This document shows, one piece after another, positions 18,289 to 26,470 of a stretch of 64,000 bases of DNA. The notes under the pieces are model-generated. The model was not told the DNA's origin, did not search any database, and saw nothing but the letters and a program-made list of their open reading frames with translations. Numbering within the stretch: the stretch's first letter is position 1; every line of letters starts with the position of its first letter. Origin of the DNA: Erysipelothrix rhusiopathiae (GTDB lineage Bacteria; Bacillota_I; Bacilli_A; Erysipelotrichales; Erysipelotrichaceae); contig NZ_LR134439.1 of NCBI RefSeq assembly GCF_900637845.1, forward strand, positions 434,001-498,000. The letters are read 5' to 3'. The translations under genes and the position numbers were made by a program.

Positions 18289-19092
18289 ATGGAACCATTA
18301 AAACGTTCAGACAAAGTGAAAAAGTTCAGATATGTTGGTTCAGTTGCGGTTATTTTGATTGTGGTAATTATTGTATTTGTTTATCAACTAACCAAACCAG
18401 CCAAACCAACAATCGTATTTAAAAATAATGCGCAATTAGAACAATACACTTACTTAAGTAATGCAGCACTACAAGATGCTATTGATCTCGAAAAGAGTAA
18501 TTTTGGAACGTATCACGTTGAATTTTTAAGAGATGGAAAGATTATAGATCCTGAGACCATCCGACAAGAACAAATTCAGTTGTATACAACGATGCATAAC
18601 ATTCCCTATCCATTTCCAGAAGGGTTTGATGATAAGGGAATTATGGACTTGCTAGATAACGGGGATGAAATTCCTGTTGTCGGTGATTTAGAAATGCGCT
18701 TTATCGCATCGTTTTCAAACGGTGAAGAAGCAAGCTTTGAGAAAGTCTTTAAAGCCGTTGATACAATTCCGCCTAAAATAACGTATCGTGTGGATGATAA
18801 AGAAGTTGATAGTGGTGCACGCATTGTGGTCCAAACAGGGGATGATGAAGGGGAATTGCGTGTTACGGATACGCGATTTGATCACGATATTGAGATTCAA
18901 TTCAATTCTTCAAAATCACCGGTGAAAGAGGCGACACAGCTTAAAATTGAAGCTTCTGATGGAGTCAACGAAACGCAGTATCAAGTCTATCTCTATTATG
19001 TGGATCTGGAAAATGTTTCCGAAGAGATGTATCAAATCTTAAAAAATGCCGGAGTTATAAATTTAGATCGTATCCAAGTCAAAGAGTCGTGA
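18289..19092 (+). CDS. Single-pass anchored extracellular protein of unknown function
   Basis: 267 residues, ATG behind AAAGGAG. A short basic cytoplasmic tail, one helix (VGSVAVILIVVIIVFVYQL), then an outside region of about 230 residues. The middle (AVDTIPPKITYRVDD) looks like the start of an Ig-like or bacterial cell-surface beta domain. The first 100 outside residues are unlike anything I recognise. It is transcribed alone and its stop codon lies inside its terminator. Confidence 0.78.
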   Translation: MEPLKRSDKVKKFRYVGSVAVILIVVIIVFVYQLTKPAKPTIVFKNNAQLEQYTYLSNAALQDAIDLEKSNFGTYHVEFLRDGKIIDPETIRQEQIQLYTTMHNIPYPFPEGFDDKGIMDLLDNGDEIPVVGDLEMRFIASFSNGEEASFEKVFKAVDTIPPKITYRVDDKEVDSGARIVVQTGDDEGELRVTDTRFDHDIEIQFNSSKSPVKEATQLKIEASDGVNETQYQVYLYYVDLENVSEEMYQILKNAGVINLDRIQVKES

Positions 19093-19104
19093 GACTCTTT
19101 TTTT
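19081..19104 (+). terminator. Terminator overlapping the end of the anchored-protein gene
   Basis: AAAGAGTC, loop GTGA, GACTCTTT, then seven T. The stem includes the last codons and the stop. Confidence 0.9.
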
Positions 19105-19120
19105 ATGGTTCTCATTAATG

Positions 19121-19137
19121 TCTAACACGTTGTTAGA
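19121..19137. promoter_or_regulatory. Operator-like dyad, upstream copy
   Basis: TCTAAC-ACGTT-GTTAGA, a perfect 6-bp dyad. It lies just upstream of the TTGACT -35 box of the exporter operon and shares the TCTAA half-site with the dyad at 19175. Confidence 0.65.
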
Positions 19138-19143
19138 TATTTG

Positions 19144-19170
19144 TTGACTGAAAAGACCGCTTGTGTTAAT
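19144..19170 (+). promoter_or_regulatory. Probable promoter of the heterodimeric exporter operon
   Basis: TTGACT at 19144-19149 is a good -35 box. The -10 is less certain: GTTAAT at 19165-19170 (spacer 15) or TTAATG one base further. Dyads lie on both sides. Confidence 0.45.
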
Positions 19171-19174
19171 GTTT

Positions 19175-19193
19175 ATCTAACATAACATTAGAT
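19175..19193. promoter_or_regulatory. Operator-like dyad, downstream copy
   Basis: ATCTAA-CATAACA-TTAGAT, a perfect 6-bp dyad between the promoter and the start codon. Together with the copy at 19121 it is the likely binding site for the ArsR-type regulator encoded at the end of the operon. Confidence 0.65.
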
Positions 19194-19224
19194 GAAGATA
19201 TAACTAAGTGTAGGAGGATGGTTT

Positions 19225-20946
19225 ATGATCCATAAATTAAAACGCGCATGGCGCGAAAGCAATCGTTTCAATCGATATGTGGTACTCCTATGTAGTTTCG
19301 TATTAATTGGTGCCATGGAATTAATGGCATCGCAATATTTTGGAGCACTAACCCAATCGATATTACTGCGTGATTTTACCCAAACTCAAGCCAGTCTAAT
19401 AGGGTTTGGTTGTCTTACCCTTCTTGCGGTATTGATGACCTATCAGGCCCAAAAATACCAAACTCAAGTGATTGAAACAATGCGCAGTCAATTTAAAACA
19501 AAAACAGTTGATTGCATTTTGGAAAGTGATTATCGTGTCAGTTCACAACTGGAACAAGGTGATCTCATTGGACGGCTTGAAAATGATGTTTCAAGCATTG
19601 TTTCCGCAACAAATTTAAGTGTCACCTTATCTAAAGCGGTTGTACTTTTAATAATCTTATCCTTTGGGATTCTTCGTATTGATGTGCGTTTATTAATCTT
19701 GTATTTTATTCCCCTTCCATTGGCTTTTATCATTCAACGTTATGCTTCACAAAAATCCAGTGATTTCATCCTTCCATGGAAAACGGCTATGGGTAAAACC
19801 AATGCCCTCACGCAAGATGTGATGAATAACCGAACGACCATAAGAACCTTTGGTTTGTATGATACGGTTGCTTCATGGGTCGAGAAAGCACTGGTGGATT
19901 CACGGGATAAGGGAATCTATGGAATCCGTTCCCTCTACTTACTGCAATTTCCATTTTCAGTCTTTGCCATGCTTCCCAATTTCCTCATTGGTATTGGTGG
20001 AACCTATCTTATCGCACACGGTGAGCTAGAATTGGGTCAACTTGTCAGTGCCTTTCTTTTAGTTCAACTGATTTCAAATGAATTTAATGTTATTGCGAAT
20101 ATGGTTCAAAACATTCCGCAATTATTGGTTTCAACCGAACGAATTTATCCAATGTGGGATGCTGCGAAAGAAACATTCGGGAATGCGGTGGGATCAGAGG
20201 AAAGCGATCCTGTTATTGCTTTTAAAGATGTATCTTTTGGATATCCAAATACGGATACTCTCGTATTAAAGGGCTTCAATCTTGAGATTTATAATCAGGA
20301 ACACGTCGGTGTTGTGGGAACCAGTGGTTCAGGGAAATCAACGCTGATGAAGCTCCTGTTAGGACTGTATACGCCTCAATCCGGAGCGGTTTATTATAAA
20401 GGGATTTCGATTCAAGATTGGGATAAACAAGCCTTACGTAATGACTTGGCGGTTGTATTTCAAAATAGTGAATTGATGAATCAAAGCATTCGTCAAAATC
20501 TTCAGTATGGCAATCAGATGGTATCGGATAAGCAACTTCATGAGGTGCTGGATCACGTTCATCTCTCAGACTTTGTGGATCAAAACGGCTTGGACTTTAT
20601 CGTTGGCGAAAAGGGGAATCGTTTGTCCGGGGGACAACGTCAGCGCTTGTCGATTGCACGAGCGCTGCTTAAAGAGAGTGATGTCTTGTTGTTTGATGAA
20701 GCAACTTCAGCTTTAGATGTGGAAACAGAACAGCTCATCCAGCATGTTATGGATACGACAGAACGTACGCAACTGATTATTGCGCATCGTCTTGCAACCT
20801 TACGCAATTGTGATCGCAATATTGTGATGGATCAAGGGGCGGTTGTTGCGAGTGGAACGCATCATGAACTGATGGCTCAAGACGGGATCTATGCAAGTTT
20901 AATCGCAATTCAAAATGGAGGTGATCATCATGACAAACGTATTTAA
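19225..20946 (+). CDS. ABC exporter half-transporter (permease plus ATPase), first subunit
   Basis: 573 residues, ATG behind GTAGGAGGATGG. Six membrane helices in the first 300 residues (type 1 exporter fold), then the ATPase: Walker A GTSGSGKST, Q-loop VVFQNSELMNQS, signature LSGGQRQRLSIARALL, Walker B VLLFDEATSALD, H-loop IAHRL. All catalytic motifs are intact. The next gene overlaps it by 17 bases and encodes a second half-transporter, so the two probably form a heterodimeric multidrug or lipid/peptide exporter like BmrCD or LmrCD. Confidence 0.93.
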   Translation: MIHKLKRAWRESNRFNRYVVLLCSFVLIGAMELMASQYFGALTQSILLRDFTQTQASLIGFGCLTLLAVLMTYQAQKYQTQVIETMRSQFKTKTVDCILESDYRVSSQLEQGDLIGRLENDVSSIVSATNLSVTLSKAVVLLIILSFGILRIDVRLLILYFIPLPLAFIIQRYASQKSSDFILPWKTAMGKTNALTQDVMNNRTTIRTFGLYDTVASWVEKALVDSRDKGIYGIRSLYLLQFPFSVFAMLPNFLIGIGGTYLIAHGELELGQLVSAFLLVQLISNEFNVIANMVQNIPQLLVSTERIYPMWDAAKETFGNAVGSEESDPVIAFKDVSFGYPNTDTLVLKGFNLEIYNQEHVGVVGTSGSGKSTLMKLLLGLYTPQSGAVYYKGISIQDWDKQALRNDLAVVFQNSELMNQSIRQNLQYGNQMVSDKQLHEVLDHVHLSDFVDQNGLDFIVGEKGNRLSGGQRQRLSIARALLKESDVLLFDEATSALDVETEQLIQHVMDTTERTQLIIAHRLATLRNCDRNIVMDQGAVVASGTHHELMAQDGIYASLIAIQNGGDHHDKRI

Positions 20947-22663
20947 AACCATGCGACGAATATCCAAAATTGGTTCGTGGGCTTTTGTTGGCGCAATTCT
21001 AGGCGGTTGTGTTGCCAGTCTCGCAAATTTCGGTCTTAACTTTACGTTTGGAAAGATGACGCAGATTTCCATCGAACAAGCTACAGCAGGAACTTTTGAT
21101 TTACAAATCCTCCTCACAATAACCGGTCTATTTCTCCTTATGTTTCCACTTCTTGTAATGGGACAAACGGGAAATCTCATGGGGGGATTAAACGCAGAGA
21201 AACGTCTCAAAGAACACATGATTCATCATATCTTACGTCAAAAAGAAGCAACAATTCGTGCTTCACATACCGGCGATATGATGACCTTATTAACCAGTGA
21301 TGCGGATGTCATTAATAATTATTATTTCCAAGGATTTAATTACATGTTTATTCATCCTACAGTGGGTGGTCTTGCAGCCTTAATCACAACATTCTTTGTG
21401 GATGTGCGATTTGGGGTGATTGCGGTTGTGTTGGGAATTGTGAGTGTATGGGTGGCAACACGGTATGCAGACGCAATTCAAACTGATTACGTATCAGCAC
21501 GAAACTTCCAAAACAAAGCAACCAATCACGTATCCGATATTATCGCAAATGAAACAATGGTGCGTTTGTATAATGCACAGAATACGGTGGTGGATGATTA
21601 TCGTGAATTAAACCAAGCGCATGCAAAGGCCCTCATAAATGCGGAAGTTAAAAAGCATCGAGTTACTATGTGGAATGATGGTTTTGGGGCTTTGGGTAAA
21701 ATATTGTTTGTGGGAATTGGCTTTTACTTAGCATTGACCACTGATTTTGAATTTGCGAAGGTAATGTTGTTGTTACCATTACAGGCATCTATTGGATATA
21801 TGTTTGGAAACTTTGGTGTTGCTTGGAACTATATTTTGGAAGTTCAAACATCTGCGGATCGTATCTTAACGATGTTGGACATGGAATGTGAAGAGGGTCG
21901 TATTGATAGACAAGACCTAAGTCTTGGGAAAGGTCATGATTTAATTACCTTTGATCAGGTTCAATTTGGATATCAACCAGATCATACCATTTTAAAGTCT
22001 GTTGATTTTACGATCAGTCCACAATCTAAGGTGGCGTTTGTGGGAGAATCGGGAAGTGGGAAGTCAACCATTTTTCAATTACTTCTTGGCTTTTATAAAC
22101 CCGATCATGGGCGGATTTTGTTGGATGGAAAGGATGTGCAAGATTATTCACTGCAAAGTGTCCGAAATCAAATTTGTTATGTCCAACAAGAATCCCCCTT
22201 GTTCAACACCACCATCCGTGAAAACATTCGTCTAGGCAGTAAAGGCATTGTCAGTGATGCGATGATTGAGGCAGCCGCACACAAAGCCGCAATCCATGAT
22301 TTTATTGTGTCGCTTCCCCAAGGGTATGATACACATGTGGGCGAACAAGGTGGAATGCTTTCAGGGGGACAACGTCAACGCATCGCGATTGCTCGTGCAC
22401 TAATAAGTGAAGCACCCATTCTCATAATGAATGAACCAACATCCGCATTGGACAGTGAGTCAGAACAACTGATTCAAAAAGCCATCGCAAACATCCAAAA
22501 CGAAAAAACAATTCTTATTGCGGCACATCGATTGAGCACCATTCGAGATGCTGATAAAATTATTGTATTAAATCAGGGTGTGATTGTGGAAATGGGAACC
22601 CATGATTCGCTGTTAACAGAGCACGGTGTCTATGAACGCTTTGTGCAGTCCCAACATATTTAA
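20930..22663 (+). CDS. ABC exporter half-transporter, second subunit, with altered Walker B
   Basis: 577 residues from ATG 20930, which follows the near-perfect ribosome site GGAGGTGATC inside the first gene; ATG 20915 is in frame but lies before it. Six helices then ATPase: Walker A GESGSGKST, Q-loop YVQQESPLFNTT, signature LSGGQRQRIAIARALI. Walker B reads ILIMNEPTSALD: the usual Asp is Asn501 (codon AAT at 22430), while the catalytic Glu is kept. Heterodimeric exporters often have one degenerate ATP site, but loss of this Asp is not the usual change. Confidence 0.93.
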   Translation: MTNVFKTMRRISKIGSWAFVGAILGGCVASLANFGLNFTFGKMTQISIEQATAGTFDLQILLTITGLFLLMFPLLVMGQTGNLMGGLNAEKRLKEHMIHHILRQKEATIRASHTGDMMTLLTSDADVINNYYFQGFNYMFIHPTVGGLAALITTFFVDVRFGVIAVVLGIVSVWVATRYADAIQTDYVSARNFQNKATNHVSDIIANETMVRLYNAQNTVVDDYRELNQAHAKALINAEVKKHRVTMWNDGFGALGKILFVGIGFYLALTTDFEFAKVMLLLPLQASIGYMFGNFGVAWNYILEVQTSADRILTMLDMECEEGRIDRQDLSLGKGHDLITFDQVQFGYQPDHTILKSVDFTISPQSKVAFVGESGSGKSTIFQLLLGFYKPDHGRILLDGKDVQDYSLQSVRNQICYVQQESPLFNTTIRENIRLGSKGIVSDAMIEAAAHKAAIHDFIVSLPQGYDTHVGEQGGMLSGGQRQRIAIARALISEAPILIMNEPTSALDSESEQLIQKAIANIQNEKTILIAAHRLSTIRDADKIIVLNQGVIVEMGTHDSLLTEHGVYERFVQSQHI

Positions 22664-22674
22664 AGGAGTTTACG

Positions 22675-23655
22675 ATGAAATTTGAGAAAAAACTAAATTA
22701 TGAATTTGAAGCTTATGTAATGTTTCGACGTTTTTTGACCCAAGAGGCCCCTTATGCAGAGGATGCTCATGCAATTCATGATCGCATTGATTCAATTTAT
22801 AAAGGGTGTGAAGCATCGATGCTTCAAGTTCAAAAAAATTACCCCCATGCAACTGAAATTCTTGAATTACTTGGCAATGAAAAAGCACAACTGTACTATA
22901 TTCCCTTTAAATGTTTTCTTGAAATCCAAACACGTAATCAAAACGAGATTAAGGCATTATTGGTTGAAACCATTGAAGATATTTTAAAAGCATTTTTTAG
23001 TGAAGGATCCACGCGTCATGAAGGGATTTTCCAGGTAATCAATCATGCATCGTTAAGTTATTCTGAAAAGTGGGCATTAGTAAGTATGGTCGAGTCCGTT
23101 GACGTGCTGTATCACGAGTTTAAAGGTATTGTGACAGACCTTTCAAAACCGCTGAAACAAATGTTATCGGTGTTTGATCAAGAAATTGAGGTCTTAAACC
23201 AAGAGTGGACCGCGCGTCTTGAGTCAAATACTTATATTGAATATCTTCGTGATACGTTTGGAATTGTTTGGGATAATCATGAGGGGATTATTTATCCAAG
23301 TGTGATGGCTAATAATTCATTTGTGGATGTAACGTATTTGGGAATTACGATGACAGAAGCATTTTTAAATCGAAATCAACTCAGCGATAAAAATGCATGT
23401 AAGATGATGAAAAGTATGGGTGATCCAAGTAAATTTGCGATTTTAAAAGCCTTGAATCATGGACAAAAATACGGAAAGGAACTCGCGACCCTGCTTGGTT
23501 TAACACCCGCAACCATTTCCTATCACATCCAAGAATTATTAAATGATGGGTTGATTCAATGTGAACCCAGCAGCAATAAACGGGTTTATTATAATATTGC
23601 GAAAGACAGGGTTCGAGAATTGTTGGTGTTTGTGGAACACGAACTGGAACTCTAA
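22675..23655 (+). CDS. ArsR-family regulator with large N-terminal domain
   Basis: 326 residues, ATG behind AAAGGAG. The C-terminal 90 residues are an ArsR winged helix (MGDPSKFAILKALNHGQKYG, then ELATLLGLTPATISYHIQELLNDGLI). The first 230 residues are helical and charged with no recognised motif, as in longer ArsR relatives that sense drugs or other large ligands. No metal-binding Cys cluster is seen. It is the last gene of the exporter operon and is likely to repress it through the paired dyads at 19121 and 19175. Confidence 0.85.
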   Translation: MKFEKKLNYEFEAYVMFRRFLTQEAPYAEDAHAIHDRIDSIYKGCEASMLQVQKNYPHATEILELLGNEKAQLYYIPFKCFLEIQTRNQNEIKALLVETIEDILKAFFSEGSTRHEGIFQVINHASLSYSEKWALVSMVESVDVLYHEFKGIVTDLSKPLKQMLSVFDQEIEVLNQEWTARLESNTYIEYLRDTFGIVWDNHEGIIYPSVMANNSFVDVTYLGITMTEAFLNRNQLSDKNACKMMKSMGDPSKFAILKALNHGQKYGKELATLLGLTPATISYHIQELLNDGLIQCEPSSNKRVYYNIAKDRVRELLVFVEHELEL

Positions 23656-23658
23656 ACA

Positions 23659-23686
23659 AAAACACACTCTTAGAGTGTGTTTTTTT
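23659..23686 (+). terminator. Terminator after the ArsR-type regulator (copy A of a duplicated junction)
   Basis: AAACACACTCT and AGAGTGTGTTT with a T run. A nearly identical hairpin lies at 26438-26470. Confidence 0.9.
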
Positions 23687-23850
23687 ACGGAAATAGAGGA
23701 ATTAATAATTAAACCATGGATATAGTCCGGGTTACGTCTTGGATTTTTCAAAGGAAAGGGTAAGTCTCTGTGTGGAAACCTCTAAGTCTTTCACAACCGG
23801 CGTTAATCCACAATTACGATAGACATCGTATAGATACAAAATGATTTGAG
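23687..23850 (-). pseudogene. Decayed fragment of a siderophore-binding lipoprotein gene
   Basis: Read on the minus strand this matches parts of the intact gene at 26467-27381. The end reads SMV*LLIPLFP* against SMIESLKPLLP*, and an inner part reads YDVYRNCGLTPVVKDLEVST then LTLSFEKSKT* against YDHVYRDFGFTPVSKQFDVST and STLSFEQIQDL. The segment between these is missing and there are stop codons in frame. It is a non-functional, internally deleted copy. Confidence 0.82.
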
Positions 23851-23989
23851 TTGATAATTCGATGAGAATACTCCAGTAGTGTATCAAAAACACAGTAAAT
23901 ACTTACAAGAACAACAAGCAAATCAACAAATAATGCGTTGTACACCATTGTCTAGAATGATAAACTTATTATTAATACGGGGGGAAAAA

Positions 23990-24775
23990 ATGTACAAATC
24001 AAGTAAAAAAAATTTACTATCAATTATGTTACCAATAATTGTAGTCCAAGTTATTTTTGTTTTAAAGCAAGAAATATTTAATTTCGATGCCTCTTTCTAT
24101 TATTATACAATAACAAATCCAGGATTCTTTTTTGTTTATTATTTAATAATAATTAGTTTAGAGAGCATATATGCTCTAAATTTCGAATATCTCATCACAC
24201 AAAATAAATTTGATGATTTAGTAATATTAAGAACTGGATATTTTAAGTATTATTCGAGCAAGATCAAAAACGTAATAAAGCGAACTCTTTTTATTTCGTT
24301 GTTACAACAAATTACGTTATTATTAATCATTATATTTATCAAATCACCACTGACCTTTGAAGTCAATGATCCGACATTAACGCAAATGTTACCGTTTAGC
24401 ACACATAATACGATTAATTTCTTTGTTTATTTTTTACTTTCAATTATCGGAACCACAGTTTATTGTGTCTTTTTAAGCAGTTTAATTTATTATATAAAAA
24501 ACAAATACTTATATACTGCACTAAGTCCATTAATTTCTATCACAACTATTTTTATAGTTGGAGTTTTTATCATTCCATTTACGAATAAATTAAGTGCATT
24601 GAAGAACTTATCAATGTATTTCTACGGCTTGGTTATAGGAAATCTTCCAACAGTTGGCAACTTCTCATCGGGAGCAAACAGACTTAACATATTCCTTGCT
24701 TCTATTGTTCTGTACCTTTTAATATCGATTCTTTTTTATGTTATAACTGTTAAAAAGAGAGAAACAGAAGGATGA
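23990..24775 (+). CDS. Membrane protein of an AT-rich ABC cassette (first subunit)
   Basis: 261 residues from ATG 23990, 5 bases after GGGGGG; an upstream open stretch to 23879 has no ribosome site. About six hydrophobic segments with a Lys-rich N-terminus (MYKSSKKNLLS). A possible promoter is TTGTAC (23938), 17 bases, TAAACT. Codon use is visibly richer in A and T than in the flanking genes. Family not recognised; a permease role is inferred from the ATPase two genes on. Confidence 0.75.
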   Translation: MYKSSKKNLLSIMLPIIVVQVIFVLKQEIFNFDASFYYYTITNPGFFFVYYLIIISLESIYALNFEYLITQNKFDDLVILRTGYFKYYSSKIKNVIKRTLFISLLQQITLLLIIIFIKSPLTFEVNDPTLTQMLPFSTHNTINFFVYFLLSIIGTTVYCVFLSSLIYYIKNKYLYTALSPLISITTIFIVGVFIIPFTNKLSALKNLSMYFYGLVIGNLPTVGNFSSGANRLNIFLASIVLYLLISILFYVITVKKRETEG

Positions 24776-25287
24776 ACCCAAATAGAAAAATACTTTCGTG
24801 TGTTTCAAAGAAACAGTATATCTTGTTGTTTATATTTATAATTCTAAATATATCTGAATACGCTCTTATTTATAATTCAGGAGCGCGTGCTATCGCTGTT
24901 TTGTTGAATCATAATTTTTATTGGATGAGTTTAAATGTTGTATGTCTAATAATTGGTTTTACTATAGTTTATAAAATCTCAAAAACAAAATTTTTTTTGT
25001 TGGCTCGTGTAAATGATCGCGAATTATCGATAAGGTTACAGAGGACTATTTTTTTTATTTTTTGCTATGGTACGCTAGCACATATAATACCCGTAATATT
25101 TTTTGTTAAATTTGAATTTCTCACAATTTTATTTATCTATATCTTGTCACTACTTTTACTGTACTACAGTATATCTTTACTCTTATCCTTCGTAATTTAT
25201 TTTAATAACCGTTATTTTTTATTTGTCTCGCTCTTAAGTTTTTTGTTAACTTTTGGATTTCACGTTGTGTTTATGTCAGTTTTATAA
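24772..25287 (+). CDS. Membrane protein of the AT-rich ABC cassette (second subunit)
   Basis: 171 residues, starting in an ATGA overlap with the previous stop and behind GAAGG. Four to five hydrophobic segments rich in Phe and Leu, with a basic loop (KISKTKFFLLARVNDRELSIRLQR). No recognised domain. It lies between the first subunit and the ATPase and is probably part of the membrane complex. Confidence 0.7.
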   Translation: MNPNRKILSCVSKKQYILLFIFIILNISEYALIYNSGARAIAVLLNHNFYWMSLNVVCLIIGFTIVYKISKTKFFLLARVNDRELSIRLQRTIFFIFCYGTLAHIIPVIFFVKFEFLTILFIYILSLLLLYYSISLLLSFVIYFNNRYFLFVSLLSFLLTFGFHVVFMSVL

Positions 25288-25300
25288 AAAGGAGTAACCT

Positions 25301-25891
25301 ATGTTAATATTAGAAAATATAAAAAAAAGCTATAAGGATTTAACTGTTTTAGAAAATCTAAATTTAGAACTAAACGATCATTCAATCATTTATATAAAAG
25401 GTAAAAACGGATGCGGTAAATCAACTTTACTAAAAATTATATCTGGAATACTAAAAGCGGATGGTGGCAGTATAAAAACAAATTATAAAAATATAGGGGC
25501 TCTTATTGAAAATCCCTCTTTTATAGAAGACCAAACATTAATAAAAAACCTCAAATTTTTATTTAATATAAAATCAAATTTTAATTATGAATATGTAAAA
25601 GAATTAGCAGACGCTTTTGATTTAGAGATCGATAGTAAAATCAAAATGAAAAATTATAGTGTTGGGATGAGACAGAAAGTGGGTATAATTCAGGCAATCA
25701 TGGAAGATCAAGATCTTATTCTGCTTGACGAGCCAACACGCGGTCTCGATGATGAATCTATCTTAACTTTCACAAATATAATCAGTAATATGAAGGCGAA
25801 AACTATAATAATTTGTTCACATGATGAAATAGAAGACATAAATTTTGATAAGAAATTCGAGCTCGTAAATGGTAAATTGGAAAAAATATAG
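25301..25891 (+). CDS. ABC ATPase of the AT-rich cassette
   Basis: 196 residues, ATG behind AAAAGGAG. Walker A GKNGCGKST, signature YSVGMRQKV, Walker B LILLDEPTRGLDD, H-loop CSHDE. It is short, like the ATPases of BcrA/lantibiotic immunity exporters. It partners the neighbouring small membrane proteins. Its last codons overlap the next gene by 23 bases. Confidence 0.9.
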   Translation: MLILENIKKSYKDLTVLENLNLELNDHSIIYIKGKNGCGKSTLLKIISGILKADGGSIKTNYKNIGALIENPSFIEDQTLIKNLKFLFNIKSNFNYEYVKELADAFDLEIDSKIKMKNYSVGMRQKVGIIQAIMEDQDLILLDEPTRGLDDESILTFTNIISNMKAKTIIICSHDEIEDINFDKKFELVNGKLEKI

Positions 25892-26345
25892 ATTTTTCTT
25901 ACTTAACCTATTATTAATACTGTCTTGTATAACAAAAAATATCGTAGAGAGTAGTCAGATTGAACACCTTATTTTTAAAATCCCTTCGAGTAATTTCACA
26001 TTAATGAAACTTTGTGCTTCTCTATTAGTTTCTATTTTTAATATTCTATATGTATTTGATTTCTTGACTCCGTATTTGGATGTTGAGACAAATATTAAAA
26101 TTAGAAAAAAAGAGAAGTATTATTATTTTATATTTGAAAAATTAATATTCTCAATCATAACAATTTTTACGACAAATTCGCTTTTTATTTATTTTGTTCA
26201 AGCAGATTCTTTAGGTGTTTTCAGACATTTAGAATACTACTTATTACTTTGTCTTTTTGGAATCATGTTTCTTTATAACAAGAAAAATTCACACATTACT
26301 TTTTTTGTGTCTTTAGTAGCGATGATTGCCTATAGGCTTATTTAA
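25869..26345 (+). CDS. Membrane protein of the AT-rich ABC cassette (last gene)
   Basis: 158 residues starting at an ATG inside the end of the ATPase gene. Four hydrophobic segments (near 8-22, 47-65, 88-108, 118-135) with basic loops such as KIRKKEKYYY. No family recognised. It is the last gene before the second copy of the duplicated junction. Confidence 0.65.
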   Translation: MVNWKKYRFFLLNLLLILSCITKNIVESSQIEHLIFKIPSSNFTLMKLCASLLVSIFNILYVFDFLTPYLDVETNIKIRKKEKYYYFIFEKLIFSIITIFTTNSLFIYFVQADSLGVFRHLEYYLLLCLFGIMFLYNKKNSHITFFVSLVAMIAYRLI

Positions 26346-26405
26346 AGGGAATCAATTCATTTGTAATTACAAAATTAACCAAGGATTTAGTTCAGTGTTC
26401 ACACA

Positions 26406-26435
26406 TTGTTGTTGTTTGTGAAACATGAACTCTAA
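26406..26435 (+). pseudogene. Remnant of the 3' end of an ArsR-type regulator gene
   Basis: Encodes LLLFVKHEL and a stop, matching the end of the intact regulator at 23620-23655 (LLVFVEHELEL and stop). It is followed, as in the intact copy, by the duplicated terminator. Confidence 0.7.
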
Positions 26436-26437
26436 GC

Positions 26438-26470
26438 AAAAAACACACTTCTAGAGTGTGTTTTTTTTAC
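26438..26470. terminator. Two-way terminator (copy B of the duplicated junction)
   Basis: AACACACT and AGTGTGTT around TCTAG with eight T after it. It lies at the 3' end of the minus-strand siderophore operon. Confidence 0.85.
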
